Part shown: positions 10,062-19,118 of the stretch, piece by piece
Layout of the letters: each line of letters begins with the position of its first letter
Position numbering within the stretch: position 1 is the stretch's first letter
Origin: UBA1563 sp037440065
GTDB lineage: Bacteria > Bacteroidota > Ignavibacteria > Ignavibacteriales > Ignavibacteriaceae
Direction of reading: 5' to 3'
Assembly: GCA_037440065.1 (NCBI GenBank)
Contig: JBBIUV010000017.1
Coordinates: 186,001-250,000, forward strand
DNA length: 64,000 nt
The notes under the pieces: generated by a model
Database searches by the model: none
Told to the model about the DNA's origin: nothing
The model's input: only the letters and a program-made list of their open reading frames with translations
Position numbers and translations under genes: made by a program

Positions 10062-10091
10062 AAAGAAAAGCCCCGTAGTTGCGGGGCTTTT
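10062..10091 (-). terminator. Rho-independent terminator of the ECF/DUF4097 operon
   Basis: A perfect 10-bp stem AAAAGCCCCG / CGGGGCTTTT with loop TAGTTG spans 10066-10091. Read on the minus strand it is followed by TTTTC TTTTT, and it lies 24 bases beyond the DUF4097 stop codon. The arm symmetry could also work on the other strand, but no plus gene ends there. Confidence 0.9.
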
Positions 10092-10114
10092 CTATCTTTT
10101 TCGTTTTTACAACT

Positions 10115-11242
10115 TTACTTATTTAACTTCTTGATTTCAATCTTGGAGTTTGAGGTTGTCAATTTTATCGTTTTTCCCCCACCATTCAAATTGATAGTCC
10201 CTCGAATTTCTTTTTCATCTTCATCAACATTGTAACTATCAAATTTAAACTCCGATGCAATTTTATATTTCTCTTTCAAATCTTTTCTAGAATGAACTTT
10301 TATGACTGCTTCAATAGTTGCTTTTGCGTTCTCGGGAATCAACAGTGTAATGTTTCCACCGGAAGAAGATAATTTACTATCGTCGCTGCCGTCAGGAGTT
10401 AATTCGGCATAAACATCGCCACCAGAAGTATTTGCGTTTAAGGCTCCGTAGATATTATCAAGTTTGATATCTCCGCCGGATGTATTAACTGAAGCACTTC
10501 CTTTTGCTCCTAATAATTTAATATCTCCCCCGGATGTATTTAACTTTGCTGTTCCTGCAACATTGCCTACTTCAATATCTCCACCTGAAGTTGCAGAAGA
10601 AAGATCGCCGTTTACTTTCCCGATTTTAATATCACCACCAGAAGTACTGACTTTTAATGATTTATTCGCACCGGCAACAACAATATCACCACCGGAAGTA
10701 GCAAATTTACCTTCTCCGCTTACAGTTCCAACATGAATATCGCCACCGGCTGTAGTTAATTTAAGATCACCATCGATATCGCCGGTTTTAATATCACCGC
10801 CAGCCGTAGTCATTGAAACGTTCCCTTTAACTGTTTCAACTAAAACATCTCCGCCGGCTGTTGAGCCGTTAATATTTCCACTAAATTTTCCAGTGAAGGA
10901 GATATCTCCACCACTTGTTTTCACTTCATGGTTGAATTGTTCAGGAGTTTTAATTAAAAAGGAAGCCCCATCATTATCTTTTAATTGAACGGAAACAGTA
11001 CTCCCATCTTGATAAACTTTCAGGTCTTCCAACTCCGACTTGCTTAGTCCAAAAACTTCAACATAAACTTCTTCTTTGCTCCAGGATTCTACTTTTACAT
11101 CTCCAGTAACTCTTACGGATAGACTCTCTCCTTTTTTCACTTGAAAGTTTTTCGTGAATTTCTCCTGAGCAAGTCCTACTTGCGCTATACCGACCACAAA
11201 AATAGCAGTCAATATCAGATAAAATAATTTGTTCGTTTTCAT
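10115..11242 (-). CDS. DUF4097-family beta-repeat envelope protein
   Basis: A 375-residue protein with an N-terminal signal peptide (MKTNKLFYLILTAIFVVG) and eleven repeats of about 19-20 residues carrying an (S/A)GGD(I/V) or SGGN core, typical of DUF4097/adhesin-like right-handed beta-solenoids. It probably resides in the periplasm or on the surface. The start is supported by AAGGAG upstream of the ATG. It is the last gene of an ECF sigma / anti-sigma / DUF4097 operon, an arrangement common in Bacteroidetes, where the solenoid protein may be a target or sensor component of the sigma system. Its biochemical activity is unknown. Confidence 0.85.
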   Translation of the reverse strand: MKTNKLFYLILTAIFVVGIAQVGLAQEKFTKNFQVKKGESLSVRVTGDVKVESWSKEEVYVEVFGLSKSELEDLKVYQDGSTVSVQLKDNDGASFLIKTPEQFNHEVKTSGGDISFTGKFSGNINGSTAGGDVLVETVKGNVSMTTAGGDIKTGDIDGDLKLTTAGGDIHVGTVSGEGKFATSGGDIVVAGANKSLKVSTSGGDIKIGKVNGDLSSATSGGDIEVGNVAGTAKLNTSGGDIKLLGAKGSASVNTSGGDIKLDNIYGALNANTSGGDVYAELTPDGSDDSKLSSSGGNITLLIPENAKATIEAVIKVHSRKDLKEKYKIASEFKFDSYNVDEDEKEIRGTINLNGGGKTIKLTTSNSKIEIKKLNK

Positions 11243-11253
11243 TGTAGTACTCC

Positions 11254-12192
11254 TTATGATTCTAATTTAGTTAACATGGTTTTTGCACGAAGTTTTATAT
11301 AACTGTTATCGTCTTCCTGCATTCTATTCTTTAAAACATTTTTTATATTCGGATCGGAAAGACGTTTAACGTCATTCTTTTCATTCAAACAGTTTATTGC
11401 TTGAATTCTTAATCCTGAATTTTTATCATTCTGTAAAACATAGACTATTGCATCGCTTATCTTATCATCGAACGGCAGATTACAAAGAGCATTCATCGCT
11501 TCTTTGCGGACACCCGGATTATCGTCATACATCATTGCTTTGATGAGTGCATCTTTAACTACACCGGAAGTAGTTGATGTTTTTTCAGAATAAATCGCAT
11601 TAACAGCTTTCAATCTTATGCCGGGATTTTCATTATCGATCAACGATTTTGCCAAAACTTTTTGAATTTCAGCATCGTTGACATTCCCTTTTAGTTTAAC
11701 CGGAATTGTCTGTTCGTAAGTAATTTCAACTTCACCATTTTCAAGATCAGTATTCACAAATTGTAGATTCGTGAATTTGGAATCGGCAGTTACAAGATTA
11801 TTCCCAGATGCCATTTGATTTCCAGCTTTATCAAAATAGATGAAATAACTTGCCAGGACCATTAACAATACTGCAGCAAAAGAATAGGCAATCTTTAAAT
11901 TTGTTGGCGATGGAATCGTGAAAAGTTCCCAGATTTTTTGCAGAGTAAACTTCTTCCTCTTAAGATTTCTAATTTCTGCAAGAAGTTCCTGACGCGATTC
12001 AAACAGTGTATCTTCGTCAAGTTCTTCAACAAGATTAACTTTAACAAGTTGATGCAACCGCTTTAATTCTTCAAGTTCATTCTTGCAAGATTCACATCCA
12101 AGCAAATGGCGTTCAAATTCATTTCTTTCTTCTTTCCTAAGCTCGTTATAGCTATAAAGAATCAACTGTTTTTTATAATTTTCGTGTTCCAT
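11254..12192 (-). CDS. Anti-sigma factor with periplasmic HEAT repeats
   Basis: A 312-residue protein. Residues 1-45 form a zinc-finger anti-sigma domain (zf-HC2 type) with the His-x3-Cys-x2-Cys signature HLLGCESC. A single membrane helix (about residues 103-125) follows. The C-terminal 140 residues form about four HEAT-like repeats with recurring NPGIR/NPGVR/NSGLR turns, predicted to lie in the periplasm. The cytoplasmic finger should sequester the ECF sigma factor encoded 15 bases upstream, and the HEAT repeats would be the sensing part. The fusion is the notable point; the assignment as anti-sigma rests on the finger, the topology and the gene order. Confidence 0.85.
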   Translation of the reverse strand: MEHENYKKQLILYSYNELRKEERNEFERHLLGCESCKNELEELKRLHQLVKVNLVEELDEDTLFESRQELLAEIRNLKRKKFTLQKIWELFTIPSPTNLKIAYSFAAVLLMVLASYFIYFDKAGNQMASGNNLVTADSKFTNLQFVNTDLENGEVEITYEQTIPVKLKGNVNDAEIQKVLAKSLIDNENPGIRLKAVNAIYSEKTSTTSGVVKDALIKAMMYDDNPGVRKEAMNALCNLPFDDKISDAIVYVLQNDKNSGLRIQAINCLNEKNDVKRLSDPNIKNVLKNRMQEDDNSYIKLRAKTMLTKLES

Positions 12193-12207
12193 ACTCTTCT
12201 CAACATT

Positions 12208-12783
12208 TTATATAGTTTTTAATTTCAGTCTAAGTTTTTCGGTTGCAATAAAGAGATATTTTTTAATAGTTCCTTCGCTGCAATCCATCATTTTTGCAAT
12301 CTCTTTTATCTTATAATCGTGCATATGTTTCAGCATAAATGCCATCTTCTGTTTTGGAGCAAGACTATCAACCGCATTTTGAATATCTCCCTTCGTCTCT
12401 TCGTTGATAAATTGCTTGTCAGGTTCATGTTCCTCCGGTGAACGAATATCTACTGTTGGACACATTCCCTCTTCATCGGGAGAAATGCTCACTTTTTGAT
12501 ATCTTCTATAACTAGCCTGGTGAGTTAGACAAACATTCATAGTTATCCTGAAAAGCCAGGTCGAAAACTCACTTCGGAATTCAAACCGTTTAAGTCCTTT
12601 GTATACTCTCAAAAAAACTTCCTGGTAGATATCTTTTGCATCGTCGGAGGATTTACAATAATGCGCAATCATAGAAAGAACGTTTCTATCATGCCGATAG
12701 ACTAAAGTTGTGAACGCCGAATCGTTTCCTTTCCGGGCTTCGATGATCAGGTCATTGTCACTTAATGAAGATAAGTCTTCCAA
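12208..12783 (-). CDS. ECF-type RNA polymerase sigma factor
   Basis: A 191-residue sigma-70 family protein of the extracytoplasmic-function class. Region 2 (YRHDRNVLSMIAHY, DAKDIYQEVFLRVYKGL, FEFRSEFSTWLFRI) and region 4 (LAPKQKMAFMLKHMHDYKIKEIA, CSEGTIKKYLF) are both present. The start is a TTG at 12783 preceded by GGAG at 8 bases; no better ATG exists upstream. It heads the operon with its anti-sigma factor, so autoregulation is likely. The 245 bases upstream to the SRPBCC gene contain a probable terminator and no clear promoter that I can identify. Confidence 0.92.
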   Translation of the reverse strand: MEDLSSLSDNDLIIEARKGNDSAFTTLVYRHDRNVLSMIAHYCKSSDDAKDIYQEVFLRVYKGLKRFEFRSEFSTWLFRITMNVCLTHQASYRRYQKVSISPDEEGMCPTVDIRSPEEHEPDKQFINEETKGDIQNAVDSLAPKQKMAFMLKHMHDYKIKEIAKMMDCSEGTIKKYLFIATEKLRLKLKTI

Positions 12784-12985
12784 AACTTTAACTCCGTTTT
12801 TATTACTTAGACTAAAATAAGATTTAAAAGGTTGTAAGGGATGGGAAAATATTTTTAGGTGAAGGATTTTAAGGTTTAGACTTAAGACAACTAGGAAGTG
12901 AAAGATTTCTCTTTTTTCTCAAATGATTTTGAGATTCATCATTTTTTTACAAAACATTTCCGGGAAATGAGTTTGTGATAGCTGA

Positions 12986-13015
12986 AACCCACCCGCTTTT
13001 TGTTGCGGGCAGGTT
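12986..13015 (-). terminator. Possible terminator after the SRPBCC genes
   Basis: Arms AACC-CA-CCCGC and GCGGG-CA-GGTT enclose an 8-base loop, with a symmetrical CA/CA mismatch in the stem. It lies 14 bases beyond the stop of the minus-strand SRPBCC gene. The T-tract is short, so the call is tentative. Confidence 0.45.
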
Positions 13016-13028
13016 CCAAATTATATTA

Positions 13029-13457
13029 TCAATTCTGATTATTGTTGGAAGTAAGATAATTCTCTATCCCCTCAATACCCATCTGACCCAAACCAGCAAA
13101 GATTTCTTTTGCCGCTGTTTCCTGGTCTTCTTCCACATCAAACGTCCACTGCCAATCTACCACAGACTGGTTATTTTCGCTCTCCTTAACTTTCATGATT
13201 CCAAAGATGTTTTGAACCGGAATTAAATGCTGTTGTGGAATAGCATAATGTAATTCTCTTTTGTCATGATCAACTTTCAAAATATCTTCGGCAAATTCCT
13301 TTCCTCCTGAGGTACAGTATCGCTTGTCTCCATCTAAGCGACATGCTTCAATAGGAGCCAACCACCTGTCAACTCCCTTAACTGCACCAACTACTTCCCA
13401 CACTTTTTCTGGTGTTACATTAATTTTTACTGACACCTTTTGTTCCGACTTTTTCAT
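13029..13457 (-). CDS. SRPBCC (START/Bet v1-like) domain protein
   Basis: A 142-residue protein consisting of a single SRPBCC domain: the opening strand VSVKINVTPEKVWEVVG, then a PIEACRLDGD segment and a VVDWQWTFDVEED strand match polyketide-cyclase/dehydrase-like members, which form a hydrophobic ligand cavity. The ligand cannot be predicted. A second SRPBCC protein lies 24 bases upstream and an AraC regulator beyond that, so the three may form one functional cluster. Confidence 0.75.
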   Translation of the reverse strand: MKKSEQKVSVKINVTPEKVWEVVGAVKGVDRWLAPIEACRLDGDKRYCTSGGKEFAEDILKVDHDKRELHYAIPQQHLIPVQNIFGIMKVKESENNQSVVDWQWTFDVEEDQETAAKEIFAGLGQMGIEGIENYLTSNNNQN

Positions 13458-13481
13458 TTTGTTTTTCCTGTATTTGTTTTT

Positions 13482-14003
13482 TTAACTGAATGATTGATTT
13501 ATTGCTAACTTTTTAAACTGCTTTGCAATTGGTTTATAAGTTTTTTTCGACACGGCTCTTCCGGTTTCTACATAATATTTAAGACCGATAAGAACATCCG
13601 CAAGTTTTTTCCTGAACATCCCTTTAGCAAGTCCCGCCATAAAAGCCGGTTTTGTCGTGAACTCAGCAAACAGATCAACTTTGGTTTGATTATTTTTTAT
13701 CGAAGTTAATTCGAAGCTGACTTTCAATTCTTTTACCATCGGCATATTCCCATCAACAATATCAACGGTAAAACTTTTCTGGGTAGTTGCTTTCACAATT
13801 TTTTCCCGTACAAAGGTTTTAGAATCCATATTGCAGACCCGTTCGCAACCAACTTCACCCGTAGAACCGGTAACAAAATGTGAGCCGTCTATGTTGGGAT
13901 TAAAAAGAAACGTTTCACCGAATCTCGTGTACAATGTATCCCAAACCTTTTCTCGGGATTCGTTCACAATTACGGTAATATTAAATGATTTTGAGTTTTC
14001 CAT
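13482..14003 (-). CDS. SRPBCC-family protein
   Basis: A 173-residue protein with an SRPBCC-type fold: opening strand FNITVIVNESREKVWDTLY, a GCERVCNMDS hairpin, a KELKVSFELTSI strand and a long C-terminal helix (KKLADVLIGLKYYVETGR). It has no signal peptide. Sequence patterns resemble the START-like proteins often found beside stress or activator genes. It is transcribed in the same direction as the AraC regulator upstream and the second SRPBCC protein downstream. Specific function unknown. Confidence 0.7.
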   Translation of the reverse strand: MENSKSFNITVIVNESREKVWDTLYTRFGETFLFNPNIDGSHFVTGSTGEVGCERVCNMDSKTFVREKIVKATTQKSFTVDIVDGNMPMVKELKVSFELTSIKNNQTKVDLFAEFTTKPAFMAGLAKGMFRKKLADVLIGLKYYVETGRAVSKKTYKPIAKQFKKLAINQSFS

Positions 14004-14080
14004 TTTTAGTTCTCCTATGTTTTATTTGTTTTTAATTACAAAACAAAATTAGGAACTCAAAATGTGTCGCGTTTTGCCGG

Positions 14081-14944
14081 TTAGTTCAAAGATTTGTCTT
14101 TTCGGTTCAACCGATAATTTGATGGAGTTTGGGAATATTTTTCATGGAAAGATTTTGAGAAATGAGCAAGATCATTAAACCCGCATTCGTAGGCTACGTC
14201 GCTTATTCTTTTATCAGATAAAACTAAAAGTTGCGATGCGCGTTCAAGTTTCTTTTCTTTTAAATAATGGGCAGGACTAGACCTAAACACTTTTCTAAAT
14301 TCTCTTTTGAATGTTGATAAACTTAGATTCGCTAACCCTGCAAGATCTTCAACGGTTAAATCTGAAAAAATATGAGCTTCTACAATCTGTTTTAAAGAAT
14401 ACGTAACCGGAGAAAATAAACTTGAAAGTATCTGTTTAACTGCCGGAGCGTCGCTCGTCTGGTTAAGAAGTAGAATCAGCTCTTTCAATTTTAGAGTAAG
14501 TAATTCTTCATTTACAAGATCCGGATTTTCAAAGTAAAAAAGGATTCCATCAATATATTTCAACAATAGGAGATTGCTCTTAAGTTTTACCATTCCTGGG
14601 GAAGTAACTGTTTTGCTGTTATTCTGAAGGAATTTAGGAAGTTCATTTTCATAAACCTTCTTCAACACTTCGGGATGAAAATGGATTGCCACCGCATTGT
14701 ACGTTTTTGATTCAGCAGAACTTAACATCTTTGCGATATAGTTTCCGCATTTCATTATAACTGATTCTTTTGCTGGAATTTCCATTTTTTCAACTTCAGA
14801 AACGGAAATACTAGTGCCTTCAATTATATAATGAAAACAGGCTTCATTAGGCATCAGGTTTGTTTTTTGGAACGGCGGCGTAAGAATGATTTTTTCAAAC
14901 GTCATCTTTCCGAACAGATCATATGTTTTATGTTCTACTATCAT
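14081..14944 (-). CDS. AraC-family transcriptional regulator
   Basis: A 287-residue regulator from the ATG at 14944 (an upstream TTG at 14962 is in frame but adds an unconvincing start). The N-terminal 180 residues are a cupin-like sensory domain of unknown ligand. The C-terminal 100 residues carry two helix-turn-helix motifs of AraC/XylS type: the first in LTVEDLAGLANLSLSTFKR, the second in RISDVAYECGFNDLAHFSK followed by the family signature FHEKYSQTPSNYR. It probably regulates the adjacent SRPBCC genes or itself. Nothing in the sequence shows the inducer. Confidence 0.9.
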   Translation of the reverse strand: MIVEHKTYDLFGKMTFEKIILTPPFQKTNLMPNEACFHYIIEGTSISVSEVEKMEIPAKESVIMKCGNYIAKMLSSAESKTYNAVAIHFHPEVLKKVYENELPKFLQNNSKTVTSPGMVKLKSNLLLLKYIDGILFYFENPDLVNEELLTLKLKELILLLNQTSDAPAVKQILSSLFSPVTYSLKQIVEAHIFSDLTVEDLAGLANLSLSTFKREFRKVFRSSPAHYLKEKKLERASQLLVLSDKRISDVAYECGFNDLAHFSKSFHEKYSQTPSNYRLNRKDKSLN

Positions 14945-15077
14945 TGGTACACAAATTAACAATTGCCATTGATTTCATTTGTGATTTTAGATCATTTTTT
15001 ATTGATTTTGGACTATAACATTCTTGCTGATGTTTACATGATTTACTTAATATAGGAGAAGTTTACAAAAGTTAACT

Positions 15078-16835
15078 CTATTTACTCTTCACCACATCAC
15101 TCACTTTTGAAATACCAACTTCGTTAAATGCTTCTATTGCAAAGTAATATTCTTGTCCTACATTCAAAGCGCGTAATTCTAATTTTGTTTCACCGTCCGC
15201 CCAAACCTGGTAAGTCTGGTAGAGTTTATCTTTTGCAATTCCCCAAAGTATATTGTAACCGATAGCACCTTCAACTTTATTCCAGTTGATAAATGCATTT
15301 CGTTCATCTTTATCTCTTTTTACATTTAAGTTTGCTGGAGTTGCTGGAAGATTACCACTTCCTTTTCCAAAAATTCTTATATCACTTATAGCAAGATTAG
15401 GTGTAGGCATATAAACATTTTCGTATTTGATGAACCGTGCGGTAACTGGTTTTGGTAGTTCAAAGTAGCCGTTAGGTCTATTTTGTTTTTCTTTTGAGAG
15501 ATCAACAATTGTTTCCCAATTTTCCCCATCGAGTGAAGCATAAAATTTATATTGCGTGCAAACTTTTGTTGTGTCATTATCAAAGAGATTGGATTTGTAA
15601 TCAACAAAATGGATTTGCACCCCTCTCACTTCACACTTTTCTTTTAGATCGATTGTGAGCCATTCACCCGCTTTATTGTTTTGAGCAACCCAAAATGTTC
15701 TCGGATTTTCATCAGTAACATTCGCGACTTTAAATGTATCAAGAACCGAAGAAGCTGCGACTTTCTTTTTGTAAGAAAGTAACATCCATCCGGTGAAGAG
15801 TGCGTCTTTAGTTGTAAGTTTTCCTTTCGGTAGATAATGTGGAAAATCTCCGAATCGTGTGTTCGCATAGAATAAATCATCCTTATCAAAAAAAGCAGGA
15901 AACATTGCAATACGCCGTTCAAAGTTCCAGTTGATTGCGATCCAGGGAGTTCCTGTGTTCCAATAATTGCCATAATTATCTTGAAAGGTATTTCCATGTC
16001 CTGCGCCGGTCATAAATCCGCCAGGCTTATAAGAAATGGGATTGTTGGGCGCGTATTCAAAAGGTCCAAGCGGATCGTTGCCAACGTAAGTTCCGTTAGC
16101 ATAAACATTGTATTCGGTTCCCGGCGCCGCGTATTGCAAATAATATTTATTGTTATGTTCCGTCATCCACGCACCTTCTATGAATGGTTTTATTGTAGAA
16201 GTGTGATTCGGTCCAAACCGTTCCCATCCATGAACTTCAGGATGGAGATAAAGAAGTTTTTTTATTTCGCCGGTGTAAACAAGTCTTTTGCTTTTATCAA
16301 GTTCGCTTCCGTAAATAGGATGAACATTTGAAGAACCCCAATACATAAACCATCGATCGGTTTTATCATCATGAAAAATTGCAGGATCCCACGGGCCTAT
16401 AGTATCGGGCAATAAAGGAAGCCATCTGTTGTAAAATTCTAGTTTTCCTTTTTCTGGTTCAGTTGAAAAAAAAATAGGACGCTGTTGGAATGTAGATTGA
16501 AAAAGATAAAGTGTATCGCGAACAGAGAGCGCCGCCGGAGCACAAATATCCTCCATCGGCCATCTACTTGGCTCAACAAATTTCCAGTTGATTAAATCCT
16601 TTGAATGCCAATACCCGCCGGAGATCGTCACAAACAAATAATATTCTCCTTTATGATTTACAATTACAGGATCGGCACCGCTGCGGTAAGAAATTTTATC
16701 ATTGATCTGTTCCCAATTGTATTTGTAGCCAATATCCATGGGATTACAATAGGTCTGCTGTTCAAGATTTTGAGCAAAAGTTACCGTTGACACAAAAGTG
16801 AGTAAAATGATTTTTGTTATAATTGATGTTTTCAT
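15078..16835 (-). CDS. Secreted GH43-family glycoside hydrolase with discoidin and FN3 domains
   Basis: A 585-residue protein with a signal peptide (cleavage near FAQ, residue 21). Residues 30-340 fit a five-bladed beta-propeller of family GH43: candidate catalytic base D55 (SGADPV), pKa-modulating D150 (GPWDPAIF) and general acid E220 (IEGAWM). Residues about 360-490 look like a discoidin (F5/8 type C) carbohydrate-binding module, and the last 85 residues like a fibronectin type III domain. GH43 enzymes cleave arabinose-, xylose- or galactose-containing polysaccharides; the substrate here is not determined. It has no T9SS sorting domain. It lies 39 bases downstream of the GWxTD lipoprotein gene. 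Confidence 0.8.
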   Translation of the reverse strand: MKTSIITKIILLTFVSTVTFAQNLEQQTYCNPMDIGYKYNWEQINDKISYRSGADPVIVNHKGEYYLFVTISGGYWHSKDLINWKFVEPSRWPMEDICAPAALSVRDTLYLFQSTFQQRPIFFSTEPEKGKLEFYNRWLPLLPDTIGPWDPAIFHDDKTDRWFMYWGSSNVHPIYGSELDKSKRLVYTGEIKKLLYLHPEVHGWERFGPNHTSTIKPFIEGAWMTEHNNKYYLQYAAPGTEYNVYANGTYVGNDPLGPFEYAPNNPISYKPGGFMTGAGHGNTFQDNYGNYWNTGTPWIAINWNFERRIAMFPAFFDKDDLFYANTRFGDFPHYLPKGKLTTKDALFTGWMLLSYKKKVAASSVLDTFKVANVTDENPRTFWVAQNNKAGEWLTIDLKEKCEVRGVQIHFVDYKSNLFDNDTTKVCTQYKFYASLDGENWETIVDLSKEKQNRPNGYFELPKPVTARFIKYENVYMPTPNLAISDIRIFGKGSGNLPATPANLNVKRDKDERNAFINWNKVEGAIGYNILWGIAKDKLYQTYQVWADGETKLELRALNVGQEYYFAIEAFNEVGISKVSDVVKSK

Positions 16836-16874
16836 AATACCAATGTTTTTTATTGAAACTATCTGTAATTCATT

Positions 16875-17480
16875 TTAATTTCGATTATAAAGCTGATACA
16901 CTTTTGCATCAATCTTCTCATTATCTTCAGTAGAATAGATCTGTTCTTTCACTCCGAATCCCATTCTGTTTGCAAAAACAAATTTTACTTTTCCATGCGC
17001 AGTTGTCGAAAACACATTTAGAATTTCGGGATGCTGAGTCATTTTATCATAAACCCAAATTTCATAATCAGCAAAAATATTTGCCGGAAGATGGTTCATT
17101 GCTTCACTTATTATTTCGTCCGGAACTCCATACACTATAAAAACTCTTGCTCTATCAGTTTGCCAGCCGCCCAAGTAAACATTAGCAAAGGTAAATCTTT
17201 TAACATGTTCTTCTTTAAATTCATTTATTTTGGTCGTAGGATCCGGATCTCGTTTTTTCCAAAAATTAACTAGAAAGACCTCCAAATCTTTATCTGAATC
17301 AAGATAGGCAAGTTCATCCTTCTCCTCGGTAGTGGCGATGTATTTAATGAATGACTCCACTTTTTCTTTATTCGTCATTGGAGATTGAATACCTGAATAA
17401 TAATTATGCTCCGAAGTGCTGCACCCGTTTAAAAGAATTAAAAACCCAACAAAAAAAATGATATGGAGATATTTTTTCAT
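16875..17480 (-). CDS. GWxTD-domain lipoprotein
   Basis: A 201-residue protein with a lipobox LLNGC (Cys about residue 20), so it is predicted to be lipid-anchored. The core contains GGWQTDRARVFIVYGVPDEI, a clear match to the GWxTD domain found in Bacteroidetes/Ignavibacteria and Acidobacteria. The domain's biochemical role is not established. A preceding motif FWKKRDPDP is also typical of the family. It may share a transcript with the GH43 gene downstream. Confidence 0.85.
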   Translation of the reverse strand: MKKYLHIIFFVGFLILLNGCSTSEHNYYSGIQSPMTNKEKVESFIKYIATTEEKDELAYLDSDKDLEVFLVNFWKKRDPDPTTKINEFKEEHVKRFTFANVYLGGWQTDRARVFIVYGVPDEIISEAMNHLPANIFADYEIWVYDKMTQHPEILNVFSTTAHGKVKFVFANRMGFGVKEQIYSTEDNEKIDAKVYQLYNRN

Positions 17481-17758
17481 TAACCTTCCTTATAAAATAT
17501 CTTTTAAGAATTTGGAAAATACTTTTACATAACGAAAACGTGACGTTCTAGGTAAACTACTAGAAGCGAAATGAAAAGAATAAAAGTTTAGAGTCTCACC
17601 CATCAGATTAATTGTCACGGCATTTTTAGACAAGGAAATAAAGTTATCTGATATCTTAATTAATTATATGCTAAAGTTATAAAAGTTGCATCAAAGGAAC
17701 AAAACATTCGTGAGAAGAAATAAGAGACCGCTAATTTTTTTTGTGTTCAAATCAACAA

Positions 17759-18658
17759 TTATTTATTAATGGGAGATATCTTGCTTGCTTTTAGATATTC
17801 CCGAAACTGAGATCGAGTTGCAATCACTTCGTTGTGTGATAAATCGGAATGGATGGAAATTAGCCGATTATTTTCCAGATGAGATTGAATCATTTCTTTC
17901 TCTTCTGTTTTTAGAAAGGGAATTTTCAAAGAATCGAGACCATTCATGAGCTGTTCTGTTTCTTCCACCGTTCCTCCATGGTCAGTGTAGATATTTATAA
18001 ATTTACCATTGAATTTTTCTATCCAGTTTAGAAATTTTTCTGTTTCGCTATAAAGTGCATCAAATAAAATAACATCAGAAATATTTTTTGTTAATCCGCC
18101 TTGATCCACTGAATACGCGATTGCACGATAGGCTCCGCTGTGGCCTGCTAAAATAATATCCCCGACATTTGTGGCAGAAATTATCTTTTTCTTCTTCAGA
18201 AATTTTAAAACATCAGTCACTAAATTTTTCAATCCATCTTTATCCTCCATCTTTCCACCGAAAGAATCCGGTGAGTTTTTTGGTCCTTCCGGGAAAACAA
18301 AGATTGCGTTTTTGTTACTTTCAGAAAATTGTTCGATCAGTTTAAATTGTGCGCAAGCACTATCAATATTATTGTACCACCCGTGGAAATAAACAACAAT
18401 GTTTGTGCTGTTGCTCGACTTAAATCCTTTCGGAACAAATATTAAAACACTACTGTCGGAATAATGTTCCTCTGCAGAAAACAGTTGATTTTTATAAGTA
18501 TGTCCAGATATTCTTTTAGTATGGGGGAAAGGGGCAGAAGAAAATTGCGGAATAAAAACTTTACCAAGATTATTATATCTCTCAATCAAAGATTGTGAAA
18601 ATAAGCCATTAATTGAGACAAAGAATAAAATAAATCCTGAAAGATATTTTATTTTCAC
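17759..18658 (-). CDS. Secreted alpha/beta-hydrolase-like protein
   Basis: A 299-residue protein beginning with GTG at 18658, supported by AGGAG 8 bases upstream. It has a signal peptide (ending near LFSQ). The fold markers are VVYFHGWYNN (oxyanion region) and GHSGAYRA, a nucleophile elbow of GxSxG type, with candidate acid FDALY and a late His in SHNEVIA. It resembles PHB-depolymerase or feruloyl-esterase-like hydrolases, but the substrate is unknown. The 278-base gap downstream (17481-17758) shows no gene, repeat or clear terminator. Confidence 0.7.
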   Translation of the reverse strand: MKIKYLSGFILFFVSINGLFSQSLIERYNNLGKVFIPQFSSAPFPHTKRISGHTYKNQLFSAEEHYSDSSVLIFVPKGFKSSNSTNIVVYFHGWYNNIDSACAQFKLIEQFSESNKNAIFVFPEGPKNSPDSFGGKMEDKDGLKNLVTDVLKFLKKKKIISATNVGDIILAGHSGAYRAIAYSVDQGGLTKNISDVILFDALYSETEKFLNWIEKFNGKFINIYTDHGGTVEETEQLMNGLDSLKIPFLKTEEKEMIQSHLENNRLISIHSDLSHNEVIATRSQFREYLKASKISPINK

Positions 18659-18761
18659 TGTTGATTCTCCTATCCGGATTTGTTTCGTCTGTTAACAAAT
18701 TTTTAATAGTGAAAGTAAAACTCTCATTTATTTTACAGAAAACAAAGTCTGTTTTAAGGTC

Positions 18762-19115
18762 TTATTTTCTTTTATTGTACCCGACTTCTCCGTAGGGCTG
18801 AAGTTTCTCCATCCACATTTCTAAAAAAACTTTTAAGTCATCTCTATAATCAAAAGTAGGATCTTCATTCGGTTCAAGTAAATCGACGATTTCAAACACA
18901 AAATTTTCTTCACCAAATTGACTATAATCTTTTTGCAGTTCACTGTTCACATGCAAACCGCTTCTCAATTGAAATTTAAAGCTGTTAGATTTTCCGTGCA
19001 AGTTAAGACTACTGCCAACAAAAATTTTTCCGTTTACTAAGTTTCTGATTTGGTAAATTCCCATTGGTGGGAGCGTTTGTTTGTATTGTTTTTTCAATTC
19101 TTTTTTATCGATCAT
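18762..19115 (-). CDS. GIY-YIG domain protein
   Basis: A 117-residue protein with the nuclease-type opening GIYQIRNLVNGKIFVGSS (the second motif YVG is replaced by FVG), followed by a RSGLHVNSELQKDY helix and a glutamate in the FGEENFVFEIVDLL segment. Single-domain GIY-YIG proteins of this size occur as orphans and may be inactive or act in repair. It lies 3 bases downstream of the TetR regulator, so the two are co-transcribed. Confidence 0.75.
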   Translation of the reverse strand: MIDKKELKKQYKQTLPPMGIYQIRNLVNGKIFVGSSLNLHGKSNSFKFQLRSGLHVNSELQKDYSQFGEENFVFEIVDLLEPNEDPTFDYRDDLKVFLEMWMEKLQPYGEVGYNKRK

Positions 19116-19118
19116 TGT

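Noticed and set aside
10464..10736. Plus-strand frame with repeated ISPPEV units, and possible short DNA repeats
   Set aside because: Both reflect the GGD protein repeats of the DUF4097 gene on the other strand; the units are too divergent and unspaced for a CRISPR array.
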